Below, piece after piece: positions 42,373 through 52,427 of a stretch of DNA of 64,000 nt (its first letter is position 1; every line of letters starts with the position of its first letter). The notes beneath the pieces are model-generated. The model made no database searches and was not told where the DNA came from. It worked only from the letters and a program-made list of their open reading frames with translations. Source of the stretch: UBA11957 sp963603285 (GTDB lineage: Bacteria > Bacillota > Clostridia > Lachnospirales > Lachnospiraceae); NCBI GenBank assembly GCA_963603285.1, contig CAVCMG010000001.1:62001-126000 (forward strand), given 5' to 3'. The translations under genes and the position numbers were made by a program.

Positions 42373-44432
42373 CACTTGCCGGAGGGAATTGCAAACCTGA
42401 TGATCCCTATTGCGGTTTATGTGGCAATGTTCTTTGTGGATTGGAAACTGGCGCTTCTGTCGCTGGCATCCATTCCGATTAGTCTGATTGCCATGATGAC
42501 GATGTATTCCGTCGGCATGAAGAAAATGGGGCCTTACTATATGGCTGGACAAAAGATGAACAATACCATTATTGAGTACATTAACGGTATGGAAGTTGTC
42601 AAGGTATTCAATAAGGACGCAGATTCCTATGAGCGGTTCCGCAAAGATGTATCAGATTATCGGGACTATACGCTGGCGTGGTATAAGGCGGCGTGGCCGT
42701 GGATGGCAATTTACAGCAGTCTGCTTCCGTGCACCATTATTCTGACTTTGCCTGTGGGCGCATGGTTCGTTCTCTCTGGCTGGTCAACTCTGCCTAATTT
42801 GATTTTGGTACTGTGTCTTTCTTTAAGTATCGGTATGCCACTGCTGAAATCTCTCGGTTTCCTGCCTACCATGCCCCAGCTCAACTATAAAATTTCAGCA
42901 TTGGAACAGGTGCTGGATGCACCGGAGCTTCAGCAGACAGAGGATGCGTTCCACGGGAAAGATGACACCATTACTTATGACCATGTTTCTTTCGCTTATC
43001 AGACCACACAGCCCGGCCCGGATGGAAAGCCTGTTGTAACCCCGGATGAAGTTCTCCATGACATTTCCTTTACGGCAAAGGCTGGACAGAAAACAGCCCT
43101 TGTTGGTGAATCTGGCTCCGGCAAGAGTACATTGGCAAAACAGCTGATTCACTATTATGACCCACAGAAAGGCAGTATTTCCATCGGTGGGCAGAAACTA
43201 TGCGATATGAGCCTTGAAGCACTCAACAGCCGTGTCTCCTATGTGGCACAGGATCAATACCTGTTCAACACCTCTCTGCTCGAAAACATTTGGCTTGGTC
43301 GGCTGAACGCAACGGATGAAGAAGTGGTGGAGGCCGCAAAGAAAGCTCAGTGTATGGAGTTCCTTGAGAAACTTCCGCAGGGTATTCATTCGATGGCTGG
43401 TGATGCAGGAAAAATGCTCTCCGGCGGTCAGCGCCAGCGTATTTCTCTGGCAAGGGCAATCTTAAAAGATGCTCCTATTGTGTTGGAACAGAGCAGTGCG
43501 CTTTCTTTGGCTTATGTGTTGGGGGTTCTGCTGTTTGTATTTGATCTTTTTGGCCCGTTGAAGGCTCTCTATGGAGAAGCATCCAGACTGACCGTTATGA
43601 ACGCTGCCCTTGACCGTATTGAAGCGGTATTGGATGAACCGGAACTTTCTGACAACGGCAAGCAGCATATTCCGGTTCAGGCACAGCCGGGACAGCCAGA
43701 AGTCCAGTTCAACGATGTTACATTTGCTTATCAGGACGAAGAGGTTCTGCACCATATCAACTTTGCCATGAAGAAAAATTCTATGACAGCGCTGGTTGGA
43801 CCGTCCGGTAGCGGTAAGTCCACCATTGCAAACTTGCTGGCGCGGCTTTGGGATGTAAAATCCGGCAATGTGACGATAAGGGGTGTGGATATTCGCAATG
43901 TAGCTCTGTCGGAATTGATGGATCAGATCAGCATGGTATTCCAGCGCGTGTATCTGTTTCAGGACACCATTTACAACAATATCAGCATGGGAAAGCCGGA
44001 TGCACGGAAGAAGTCTATGAGGCTGCCAGAAAAGCCCGCTGCTATGATTTCATTATGGCTCTGCCTGATGGGTTCCAGACGGTGGTTGGCGAAGGCGGTG
44101 CGACACTCTCTGGTGGCGAAAAGCAGCGTATTTCGATTGCCCGCTGTATCCTAAAAGATGCGCCTATCGTCATTTTGGACGAAGCTACCGCGAGTGTTGA
44201 TACGGATAATGAAAGCTATATTCAGGAGGCCATTTTCGAATTGGTGAAGGGAAAGACCCTGCTTGTAATTGCTCACCGTCTAAATACCATCCAGAACGCC
44301 GATCAGATTTTAGTTATAGACAACGGACAGATTGCACAGCAAGGAACCCATGAGGAACTTTTGAAACAGCCCGGTATCTATCAGGATTTTGTCAATATCC
44401 GAAAGAGTGCGGCTGGCTGGAGTCTTGCTTGA
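42373..44432 (+). pseudogene. Chimeric remnant of two ABC transporter permease-ATPase genes
   Basis: Two transporters are collapsed into one. The first begins mid-way in its membrane domain (GIANLMIPIAVYVAMFF), then has a nearly complete ATPase: 'ALVGESGSGKSTLAKQL', 'LSGGQRQRISLARAILKDAPIVLE'. At about 43487 it jumps in frame, before the Walker B Asp, into the last membrane helices of the second ('SALSLAYVLGVLLFV'). That one has 'ALVGPSGSGKSTIANLL', a frameshift near 44005, then 'LSGGEKQRISIARCILKDAP', 'VILDEATASVD' and 'LVIAHRLNTI' in the other frame. Linked FeoB and DtxR-like remnants suggest an IrtAB/YbtPQ-like iron or siderophore system. Not functional as it stands. Confidence 0.85.
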
Positions 44433-44450
44433 TGGCGAAAGGAGCTGCCT

Positions 44451-44597
44451 ATGAAACTTCATACTGCCGGAGAAGATTATTTGGAGGCCGTGCTTATACT
44501 CCAAAAGAAGCTCGGTATGGTGCGTTCCGTGGATGTTGCCCGGTATATGGAGGTTTCTTTTATTTTTCGGAATCGTCTGCAAGCTCTTCAGGAATGA
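44451..44597 (+). pseudogene. DtxR/MntR-like metal repressor, N-terminal fragment
   Basis: 'MKLHTAGEDYLEAVLILQKK' and 'RSVDVARYMEVS' match the N-terminal winged-helix of DtxR/MntR-type metal-dependent repressors. AAAGGAG precedes the ATG. The homology stops at about 44558; the frame then runs 13 codons into sequence antisense to the CBS-domain gene. The rest of the helix-turn-helix and all metal-binding residues are lost, so it is a junction-truncated gene marking the island border. Confidence 0.8.
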
Positions 44598-45840
44598 AGA
44601 CATGTACCTTTTCAATACGGTTTCTGCGCACCAGCTCAGTGATGAGCTTGATCCCATTGTCCAGCAGGATCGTTTCGCCGCTCTTTGGCAGACGGTCGAG
44701 CTTTTCGATGATATAGCCGCCGATCGAATCGTATTCCTCGGATTCGAGGTCGATCTTTAAGGTATCGTTGACGTCGGTCAGGTTGGTGGAACCGTCGATC
44801 AGATACTCCCTGCCGGGCTTTAACTCGATGATCGCATCGGTTTCGTCCTTGTCGTACTCATCGCGGATCTCTCCGACAATTTCTTCCAGAATATCCTCCA
44901 TCGTGATCATACCGGAGGTGGAACCGTATTCGTCGAGAACGATCACCAGACTGATGCCGCCCTCCTGCATTTCCATCAAAAGCGTGCCGACCTCTTTATG
45001 TTCAAAGGTAAAATGTGGCTCCCGCAGGATCTTGCGGATATGGAATGGCTCATCCTTGGAATAGAGCAGCAGGTCTTTGACATTGATCGTACCGATGACG
45101 GTATCCCGGGTATCGCTGTAGATCGGGAAACGGGTGTAGCTTGTCTCGCGGTACAGGTCAAGCACCTCTTCGTAGCTGGCGTCCACATGGAGAAACGACA
45201 TATCGATACGGGGGATCATGATATCCTTGGCCAGAGAATCATCCAGACTGAATACGTTGGTAATCATCTCGAACTCGTCGTTTTCGATGGCGCCCTCTTC
45301 GCGGCCGACGTCGACCAGCGTTTTCAGCTCGTCCTCTGTAATGCGGTTGCCTTTCGCATTGGGGTCAACGCCCAGAAGCTTTAGCAGACCGGTGCGGATG
45401 CCTTCGACAATGAAGATCACCGGGGTCAGAAGCTTCATTAGTGGCCAGATGATGCCGGAGTAGGCCAGCGACAGCTGCATGGCAAAGATCGAAGCCAGTG
45501 ACTTTGGCGTGATCTCACCGAAAACAAGAACCAGAAGCGTCAGTATACCGGTGGCCAGACCAACATAGGTATTGCCGAATACGGAGATCGTCAGGGTCGT
45601 GGCCAGCGAGGAGGCGGAAATATTGACAATGTTATTGCCGATCAAAATGGCCGAAAGCATATTGGAGGAATGATCCAGGATCTTTATGACCTTCTTTGCT
45701 CTTTTATTTCCGTCATCCGCAAGCAGCTGTATCTGTATGCGGTTTACCGTGGTGAGCGCTGTTTCTGCCGATGAAAAGAAAGCGGAACCGGCGAGTAAAA
45801 TAACTAAAATGATGGCCTGTAGTATAGCCGACGTGTCCAA
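44560..45840 (-). CDS. CNNM/CorC-family membrane protein with CBS domains (hemolysin family)
   Basis: A 426-residue protein: DUF21/CNNM membrane domain with four helices (~1-190), a CBS pair ('MIPRIDMSFLHVDASYEEVL' onward, ~210-340) and a C-terminal CorC_HlyC domain (~350-420). Relatives move or sense Mg2+ and other divalent ions; 'hemolysin' is a historical label. AAAGGAGAA precedes the start. Its last codons (ADDSEK) coincide with the border of the island, so the original C-terminus might have been a little different. Confidence 0.88.
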   Translation of the reverse strand: MDTSAILQAIILVILLAGSAFFSSAETALTTVNRIQIQLLADDGNKRAKKVIKILDHSSNMLSAILIGNNIVNISASSLATTLTISVFGNTYVGLATGILTLLVLVFGEITPKSLASIFAMQLSLAYSGIIWPLMKLLTPVIFIVEGIRTGLLKLLGVDPNAKGNRITEDELKTLVDVGREEGAIENDEFEMITNVFSLDDSLAKDIMIPRIDMSFLHVDASYEEVLDLYRETSYTRFPIYSDTRDTVIGTINVKDLLLYSKDEPFHIRKILREPHFTFEHKEVGTLLMEMQEGGISLVIVLDEYGSTSGMITMEDILEEIVGEIRDEYDKDETDAIIELKPGREYLIDGSTNLTDVNDTLKIDLESEEYDSIGGYIIEKLDRLPKSGETILLDNGIKLITELVRRNRIEKVHVFIPEELADDSEK

Positions 45841-45984
45841 AATAATTCTCCTTTATATATAGTAAATTTTGCTGCTGCGCTTACATATCCGGGCATTTGC
45901 TGCCTGGATGTGCAAGAAGGTAAAGCAGGTGATTTTTACCGAATAGTATAGCATATTCGGAAGATAAATAAAGTGGTTAGTTGC

Positions 45985-46001
45985 AACTTTACTGTAAAGT
46001 T
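45985..46001. repeat. Perfect palindrome upstream of CBS-domain gene
   Basis: AACTTTAC and GTAAAGTT flank one central base. It lies between two minus-strand genes, about 145 bases before the CBS-domain start and just after the diguanylate cyclase stop. It could be an operator; there is no T-run typical of a terminator. Confidence 0.45.
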
Positions 46002-46035
46002 ACGTCGTTTTTACTGAAAAATTTCATAAAGGGTA

Positions 46036-47100
46036 TCAGATAACAACCTGGTTCTTTCCATGGGTTTTACCATAGTACAGCTTGGCATCAGCCTGCTGCA
46101 CCAGCTCCTGGATCGGAGAGTGGAAATCGTATTCCTCCACACCGAAGGTCATTGTGACCTTTAAGGTTTCTGTCTCGTAGGAGACAGTCAGACGCAGGAT
46201 TGCCTGCCGCAGATCCTCCATGATGGCGGCGGCCTGATCCAGATTCATACCCGGAAAAAAGAAGAGAAACTCTTCACCGCCCCAGCGGCAGACATGACCG
46301 TGTCCCATCATTTTTTCCATAAACAAGGAGGCGAGTGCCTTGAGTACAGCGTCACCGCAGTTGTGTCCGTAGGTGTCGTTGATCGATTTGAAGGAATCGA
46401 TATCCCCGATGGCGATGCTGAACTGCTCCTTTGGCGTTACCAGCTTGTGATTTTCCATGATTTCAAGGAGCCGCCGGCGGTTAAACAATGTGGTCAGCGG
46501 ATCAGTGGCTACCTGCTTGCGAAGCTCTATATTGTAAAGCATCAGATGCCGTTCCGTTTTCTGGATATTGGCGCTGAAGGTGAAGCAGATCGATAAAATG
46601 CCGGTAAATACCAGCAGGGTATTTAAAACCTGCAGAACCATCAGCGGCAGCTTGTCCAGTACCAGTACTGGCGTATACGTCTGGCAGTAAAAGAAAATGC
46701 CCAGACGGAAGACCACAAGACCGATGGAAAAGATCGTCTTGGAGAGCATCGAGGACTGGAGCGAAAAGACAAGGATGATCAGTACCGGTACAATAAAGTT
46801 ACTGGCACCGCAGTTCCAGCCGAATTTGTATAGACTGTAGATCTGCCAGGCGACGGTGAGCGCGGCATAGATATATTCCTGCCAGCGGCTTCCCATATCG
46901 TTTTGCAGCAGCAGAATACCGCCAAGCGACAGGATGCAGAAGCAGAAGGCTGCACCGAGCAGCTGTGGCTGTCCGAGCCAGAGAACAAACAGAGCATAAA
47001 GTATATAATAAACGATCAGAATATAATGCTGTCGCTTCAGAGCATGGGTAAAGTAGATCGGGGAAAGACCCTCAGTAAAGGAAAAAGGCTGGTTATCCAT
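46036..47100 (-). CDS. Membrane diguanylate cyclase (GGDEF)
   Basis: A 354-residue protein with about six N-terminal membrane helices (~20-190) and a C-terminal GGDEF domain making cyclic di-GMP. The active-site sequence is GGEEF in 'CRWGGEEFLFFF'; 'DPLTTLFNRRRLLE' and 'IGDIDSFKSINDTYGHNCGD' are intact, so it should be active. The RxxD inhibitory site is absent. The ATG at 47100 is chosen because GGAGGG lies seven bases upstream; the frame is open 36 codons further but lacks as good a site. No EAL domain is in the window. Confidence 0.9.
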   Translation of the reverse strand: MDNQPFSFTEGLSPIYFTHALKRQHYILIVYYILYALFVLWLGQPQLLGAAFCFCILSLGGILLLQNDMGSRWQEYIYAALTVAWQIYSLYKFGWNCGASNFIVPVLIILVFSLQSSMLSKTIFSIGLVVFRLGIFFYCQTYTPVLVLDKLPLMVLQVLNTLLVFTGILSICFTFSANIQKTERHLMLYNIELRKQVATDPLTTLFNRRRLLEIMENHKLVTPKEQFSIAIGDIDSFKSINDTYGHNCGDAVLKALASLFMEKMMGHGHVCRWGGEEFLFFFPGMNLDQAAAIMEDLRQAILRLTVSYETETLKVTMTFGVEEYDFHSPIQELVQQADAKLYYGKTHGKNQVVI

Positions 47101-47201
47101 CCAGATGCCCTCCAATAACGTATATTCCTTTTCAGAATACCATAAAACAGATGGATTGAGAAGATAAACAGGGACAAAGTGAAAAACAGAGCCATCGGTT
47201 G

Positions 47202-47230
47202 TTGACATGAAAATTGAAACTTCCTATAAT
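47202..47230 (+). promoter_or_regulatory. Consensus promoter of alcohol/aldehyde dehydrogenase operon
   Basis: TTGACA (47202-47207) and TATAAT (47225-47230) with exactly 17 bases between: a perfect sigma-A promoter 40 bases before the start codon, suggesting strong expression. Confidence 0.9.
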
Positions 47231-47269
47231 CAAACTGTTTGAGAATCAATAGAAAATGAGGAAAACTAC

Positions 47270-48484
47270 ATGAATATGATAAAAAAGATGTACTGCCGTA
47301 CCTACCAGCAGGCTTTTCATATGGCGCTGCCGGTGCTGCCGTACCGGAAACCGGAGATCCTTGGCAACGTGGAGGAGCTGGCCCGTCTGCTGGTCACAGA
47401 AGGGATCAGCTGTGTGATGTTGGTGACGGATGCGATGATCCGGGGCTGCGGTCTGACCGGCCATCTGGAAGAGCTGTTGAAGGAAAAGCAGATCCGCTGT
47501 ATTGTATATGATAAGACGGTTGCCAATCCGACGACCGACAATGTGGAGGAAGCCCTGCAGCTGTACCATGCCGAAAAGTGTGAGGTTCTGATCGGCTTTG
47601 GCGGCGGCTCCTCGATCGACTGTGCTAAGGCCATCGGCGCCCGTGTGGCCCGGCCGGGAAAATCTCTGGATAAAATGGAGGGTATCTTAAAGGTGTTAAA
47701 GCCCCTGCCGCTTCTGATCGCTGTGCCGACGACCGCCGGTACGGGCAGTGAAACGACACTGGCCGCCGTAATTGTTGATGCAAAGACGAGACATAAATAC
47801 CCGATCAACGATTTTCCGCTGATCCCCCGCTATGCCGTGCTCGATCCGGAGGTTACCCGCTCCCTGCCGCCGTCTCTGACGGCAACCACCGGTATGGACG
47901 CCCTGACCCATGCGGTGGAGGCGTATATCGGTCGTTCCACAACAAAGGAAACGAGACAGGATGCGGTGAACGCCGTGCGCCTGATCTTTGCGAATATCCG
48001 CGACGCTTACCACGATGGCAGCAATATGCGAGCCAGACGGCAGATGTTAAGAGCCGCCTATCTGGCAGGCAATGCGTTTACCCGTTCCTACGTCGGCTAT
48101 GTCCATGCGGTAGCCCATTCGCTCGGCGGAAAGTATAATACACCGCACGGTCTGGCCAATGCCGTGCTTCTGCCCTTTGTGCTGGAGGCGTATGGCCCAT
48201 CGGCATTCCGGCCGCTGCATGCGCTGGCGGTTGCCGTGGGGCTCTCGGACTGGCGGGAAAGCGATGAAGAGGGCGCTGTGAAGTTTATCGAAGCCGTCCG
48301 GCAGATGAAGCGGGATCTGGGCATCGGCGATACGATTTCCGGTATAAAGAAGGAAGATATTCCGTATCTGGCCCGTCAGGCGGAAAAGGAGGCCAATCCG
48401 CTCTATCCGGTGCCGGATCTGATGACCGCAAAGCAGCTCGAAGAGTTTTATTATATGGTAATGGAGGATGAAGCCCATGCGTAA
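47270..48484 (+). CDS. Iron-containing alcohol dehydrogenase
   Basis: A 404-residue group III (iron-type) alcohol dehydrogenase, cytoplasmic. 'VLIGFGGGSSIDCAKAIGA' binds NAD(P); metal ligands are in 'TATTGMDALTHAVEAYI' (Asp, His) and 'YVHAVAHSLGGKYNTPHGLANAV' (His, His). It reduces aldehydes or oxidises alcohols. The gene overlaps the following aldehyde dehydrogenase by eight bases, so the two act together on an alcohol-aldehyde-acid interconversion. The substrate is not evident. Confidence 0.93.
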   Translation: MNMIKKMYCRTYQQAFHMALPVLPYRKPEILGNVEELARLLVTEGISCVMLVTDAMIRGCGLTGHLEELLKEKQIRCIVYDKTVANPTTDNVEEALQLYHAEKCEVLIGFGGGSSIDCAKAIGARVARPGKSLDKMEGILKVLKPLPLLIAVPTTAGTGSETTLAAVIVDAKTRHKYPINDFPLIPRYAVLDPEVTRSLPPSLTATTGMDALTHAVEAYIGRSTTKETRQDAVNAVRLIFANIRDAYHDGSNMRARRQMLRAAYLAGNAFTRSYVGYVHAVAHSLGGKYNTPHGLANAVLLPFVLEAYGPSAFRPLHALAVAVGLSDWRESDEEGAVKFIEAVRQMKRDLGIGDTISGIKKEDIPYLARQAEKEANPLYPVPDLMTAKQLEEFYYMVMEDEAHA

Positions 48485-49856
48485 AGAAGAAATACAGCAG
48501 ATCCTTGACAGACAGCGCACCTTTTTTGCATCGGGAGCGACCCTGCCGGTGAACCAGCGGATGCGCAGACTGCGCCGTCTGTACCGGGCGATCAAAATCT
48601 ACGAGGATGAGATCTGTGCCGCGTTAAAAACCGATCTGGGAAAGAGCCGTCAGGAAAGCTATATGTGCGAGATTGGCCTTACGCTGTCGGAGATCACCCA
48701 TATGGTGAAGCATATCTATCTGTATGCGGCAGAAAAGAGAAAGCCGACGCCGCTGGCCCAGTATGTATCCCGCAGCTTTATCAAGCCATCGCCCTACGGC
48801 ACGGTGCTGATCATGAGTCCGTGGAATTATCCGTTCCTGTTGACGATCGAGCCGCTTGTGGATGCGATCGCAGCGGGCAATACGTGCGTGGTAAAGCCCA
48901 GCGCTTATTCCCCGGCAACAACGGCAGTGATCAAAAAGCTTCTGGCATTCTGCTTTAAGCCGGAGTATGTTTCCGTAGTGGACGGTGGCCGTGAGGAGAA
49001 TGCCTGTCTGCTGGAACAGAAATTTGACTATATTTTCTTTACGGGCAGTCAGACTGTAGGAAAGGAAGTGCTCAGAAAGAGCGCCGAACATCTGACACCG
49101 GTATCTTTAGAGCTTGGCGGCAAGAGTCCGTGTGTGGTCGACGCTTCGGCCAATATCCGGCTGGCCGCACGCCGGATCGTGTTTGCCAAGTTCTTAAACT
49201 GCGGACAGACCTGTGTGGCGCCGGATTATATCTACTGTCAGGAGAGTGTACGGGAGGATCTGCTGGTGCACCTGAAGCGGGAGATCATCCGCCAGTTTGG
49301 TGAGCATCCGCTGACCAATCCGGATTATGGTAAGATCATCAATAAAAAGCATTTTGACCGGATCTGCGGGCTGATCGATGAGAATAAGCTGTATTGTGGC
49401 GGCGAAGTGAGGGAAAAAGAACTGCGTATCGCGCCGACGGTGCTGGACGGTGTGACCTGGGACGATGCGGTGATGCAGGAGGAAATCTTCGGGCCGGTAC
49501 TGCCGGTGCTGACGTATCATTCGCTCGAAGATCTGATAAAACTTCTAAACGAAAAGCCGCATCCGCTGGCAGCGTATTATTTTTCTTCCGACAGAAACCA
49601 GATCCGCCGGTTTACATCCAAGGTGCAGTTTGGCGGCGGATGCATCAATGATGCGGTGATCCATCTGGCGACGTCCAATCTGCCGTTTGGTGGTGTTGGG
49701 GCCAGTGGTATGGGCAGTTATCATGGTAAGGCGGGATTTGATACGTTTTCGCATAAGAAGAGCATTGTGGATAAGAAGACGTTTATTGATCTGCCGATGC
49801 GGTATCAGCCGTATACCAAGATTTATGATATGCTGATCAGGATGTTCTTACGATAA
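48477..49856 (+). CDS. Aldehyde dehydrogenase (NAD(P)+, class 3 / YwdH-like)
   Basis: A 459-residue non-acylating aldehyde dehydrogenase. 'SPWNYPFLLTIEPLVDAIAAGN' and 'FFTGSQTVGKEVL' bind cofactor, 'LELGGKSPCVVD' holds the general-base Glu, and the catalytic Cys is in 'FLNCGQTCVAPDYI'. The C-terminal hydrophobic end (KIYDMLIRMFLR) recalls membrane-associated fatty aldehyde dehydrogenases. ATG at 48477 with GGAGG at nine bases is preferred over ATG 48468. It is coupled to the alcohol dehydrogenase. Confidence 0.92.
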   Translation: MRKEEIQQILDRQRTFFASGATLPVNQRMRRLRRLYRAIKIYEDEICAALKTDLGKSRQESYMCEIGLTLSEITHMVKHIYLYAAEKRKPTPLAQYVSRSFIKPSPYGTVLIMSPWNYPFLLTIEPLVDAIAAGNTCVVKPSAYSPATTAVIKKLLAFCFKPEYVSVVDGGREENACLLEQKFDYIFFTGSQTVGKEVLRKSAEHLTPVSLELGGKSPCVVDASANIRLAARRIVFAKFLNCGQTCVAPDYIYCQESVREDLLVHLKREIIRQFGEHPLTNPDYGKIINKKHFDRICGLIDENKLYCGGEVREKELRIAPTVLDGVTWDDAVMQEEIFGPVLPVLTYHSLEDLIKLLNEKPHPLAAYYFSSDRNQIRRFTSKVQFGGGCINDAVIHLATSNLPFGGVGASGMGSYHGKAGFDTFSHKKSIVDKKTFIDLPMRYQPYTKIYDMLIRMFLR

Positions 49857-49900
49857 AAATATAGATTGTGTGGGACGGACGAACCCCGCCGTTGCAGGTG

Positions 49901-50074
49901 CCGGGTATCGGTCTGCTCACGCAAAAGCTGGTGCAACGCTTCAGAAAGCTAACCATCAACTCCAACTAATGCGCTCGCTAAAGCGGGCTCGCGCATAAGT
50001 TTCCGTAGATGGTGGATCTTTCTGAAACTAAAACCGCACCCAGAAAGCTTTTGCGTGAGCAGACCGATACCCGG
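49901..50074 (+). repeat. Covarying multi-stem element, copy B (candidate structured RNA)
   Basis: The outer stem pairs 49901-49929 with 50046-50074 (29 bp, perfect). Then come GGTGC/GCACC, P1 TTCAGAAAG/CTTTCTGAA (49940-49948 with 50018-50026), P2 ACCATC/GATGGT (49952-49957 with 50008-50013) and P3 ATGCGC/GCGCAT (49969-49974 with 49991-49996). Loops CTA, AACTCCAACTA, AAGTTTCCGTA and GGAT match copies A and C although stems differ. CTGTTTTT follows the 3' arm. It fills the ~350-base gap between the aldehyde dehydrogenase gene and ppk1; no protein gene is there. Confidence 0.9.
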
Positions 50075-50210
50075 CCAGCCTGTTTTTGAGCGCCTCCCTT
50101 TCTATCCTTCACTTTTTTACAAATATTTTACGGGAGTATGGTCTGGATTTTGTAAACCTTTCATATAATGAGACGACATGCAAAAATAACAGGCTTTGGA
50201 GGATAGATTC

Positions 50211-52378
50211 GTGTTTCGTAATCGCATAGTGCAGTGGCTGATCGATCGTCTGGAGCGGATGAAGGTAGACGAAACGTTTACAGAGGGGACAGACGAGATG
50301 AAAAAAACAACCGTAAAAAATGAAAAGCCATATATGATGAACCGGGAGCTTTCCTGGCTGAAATTTAACGAAAGAGTGTTGAATGAGGCCGGCAATCCGA
50401 GAGTGCCACTGGCTGAGCGTCTTACCTTTGCCTCTATTTATCAGTCAAATCTGGATGAATTTTATATGGTACGTGTAGGTACTCTGATGGATCAGATGGA
50501 TGCCGATGAAGTTATTTATGAGAATAAGACCACATGACCAGTGAAGAACAGGTCAAAGCCATCTTAAAGGCCACAAGGGAGCTGGATCTGAAAAAAGAGC
50601 GGATTTACGAACAGCTGATGGGCGAGCTTGAACCAAAAGGCATCCGCCTGATCAATTTTAACAGGCTGTCTGACGAAGAGGGAAAGCTTCTGGAAGCCTA
50701 CTTTGACAGCGAGATTGCCCCGTATCTGTCGGCCAATATCGTGAGCAAACAGCAGCCGTTTCCGTTTCTGAAAAATAAGGATATCTATGCCGTGGCGCTT
50801 TTGTCCACCAAAGGCGGTAAAAACAGAACCGCCATCATTCCCTGCAGCAACAACGTATTTAAACGCCTGATCGAAATCCCGACCCGGCCGGGTACGTTTA
50901 TGCTGTCCGAGGAGATTATCCTGCATTTTCTGCCAAAATTATTTACGAAATATGTGATCAAAGAAAAAGCGCTGCTTCGTGTCACCAGAAATGCGGATAT
51001 TGATACGGAGACGATCTATGACGAGGATCTCGATTACCGTTCGGCCATGGAAAATCTGATCCGGCAGAGAAAACGGATGAATCCGGTGCGCATGGAGATT
51101 TCCCGGGTTCTGGATAAAAAGCTCGTGGCTTTCCTGTGCAAGGCCGTCCATGTGGGAAAAAACCATGTATTCCTGACGGGCGTGCCGCTGGATATGTCCT
51201 TTGTGTTTAGTATCCAGAATTATCTGCGCCTGCATGGACAGGATAAGCTCTTTTATAAGAAGCGTTCCCCGCGCATGAGCGCTGCACTGAAGGATAAGGC
51301 ACTGCTGATCCCGCAGATCGAGGCGAAGGATGTGCTGTTATCCTATCCCTTTGAAAATATCAAAAGCTTCACCAATCTGCTCTACGAGGCCGCCGCGGAT
51401 GATACGGTCGTTTCCATCAAAATGACCCTGTACCGTCTGGCTGATAAGAGCAAGATCGTAGATGCCATGGTAGAAGCCGCCGAAAACGGCAAGGATGTCA
51501 CCGTACTGGTGGAGCTCCGTGCCCGTTTCGATGAGGAGAGCAATATCGAATACTCCCGGAAGCTTGAGGAAGCCGGCTGTCATGTGATCTATGGTCTGAG
51601 CGGTTACAAAGTACATTCCAAGCTCTGTCTGATCACCAGAAAGACAGAAAACGGTCTGCAGTATATCACTCAGATCGGTACCGGTAATTATAATGAAAAA
51701 ACAGCAACATTGTACACAGATCTTTCCCTGATCACGGCAAATCAGGAGATTGGAAAAGAGGCCGCACAGGTCTTTGCCTGCCTGTTAAAGGGAGAAACCG
51801 TGGAGGAAAGCAACCTGCTTTTGGTAGCCCCGAAATGCCTCCAGAACAAAGCGCTGGACATGATCAATGAAGAAATCCGGCACGCCACAGCCGGAGAAGA
51901 AGCCTACATAGGGATCAAGATCAATTCCCTGACGGATAAAGTGATTATAGAAAAGCTGGTAGAAGCGTCGCAGGCCGGTGTAAAGATCGAGATGATCGTC
52001 CGCGGCATCTGCTGTCTGCTTCCGGGTATCAAAGGATACACGGAAAATATCACCGTGATCAGCATTGTTGGCAGATTCCTCGAACATTCCCGCATCTACC
52101 GCTTCGGCACCGGTGACCGTGAGAAAGTCTATATCGCCTCCGCCGATTTCATGACCCGAAACACCGTCCGCCGCGTAGAAGTAGCCGCCCCTGTACTGGA
52201 TCCGGCCCTCAGAACCCGTCTGGACGAAATGTTCACTATCATGATGAAAGACGACGAAAAAGGAAAACAGCTGACCGCCAAAGGAACCTATGTGGATCGT
52301 AACCTCCAGGAAGTCAAACTCGACTCCCAGGAAATGTTCTACGCCATGGCCTACAGCGCAGCCGAAGGAAAACAGTAA
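50211..52378 (+). pseudogene. ppk1: Polyphosphate kinase 1, interrupted by a frameshift
   Basis: Two adjoining frames together encode one PPK1 of about 720 residues, the normal size. The first (50211-50537) has 'MMNRELSWLKFNERVLNEA' and 'YQSNLDEFYMVRVG'; the second (50534-52378) has 'SFTNLLYEAAADDTVVSIKM', 'IDTETIYDEDLDYRS', 'VHSKLCLITRK' with the autophosphorylated His region, and 'IGTGNYNEKTATLYTDLSL'. The break is near 50530 where ACCACATGA would read through with one more base. It makes polyphosphate from ATP. The ATGA overlap could allow coupled translation of two pieces, or it may be a sequencing error. Start GTG 50211 follows GGAGGA. Confidence 0.85.
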
Positions 52379-52427
52379 AAACCTGAATTCCCCACCATAC
52401 CTTCCGTACCTCAACGCCGTAAGCGAG

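Larger units (their letters stand above)
39828..44558. mobile_element. Decayed accessory island
   Basis: Between the terminator of the MBOAT operon and the 3' end of the CBS-domain gene lie a Bro-N/DinD gene and fragments of feoB, an ICE-type sigma factor, two ABC transporters and a DtxR-like repressor, separated by several terminators. The right border is sharp: the repressor reading frame ends at about 44558 and merges with the antisense 3' end of the next gene. No integrase, transposase or terminal repeat is visible, so borders on the left are uncertain. Confidence 0.6.
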
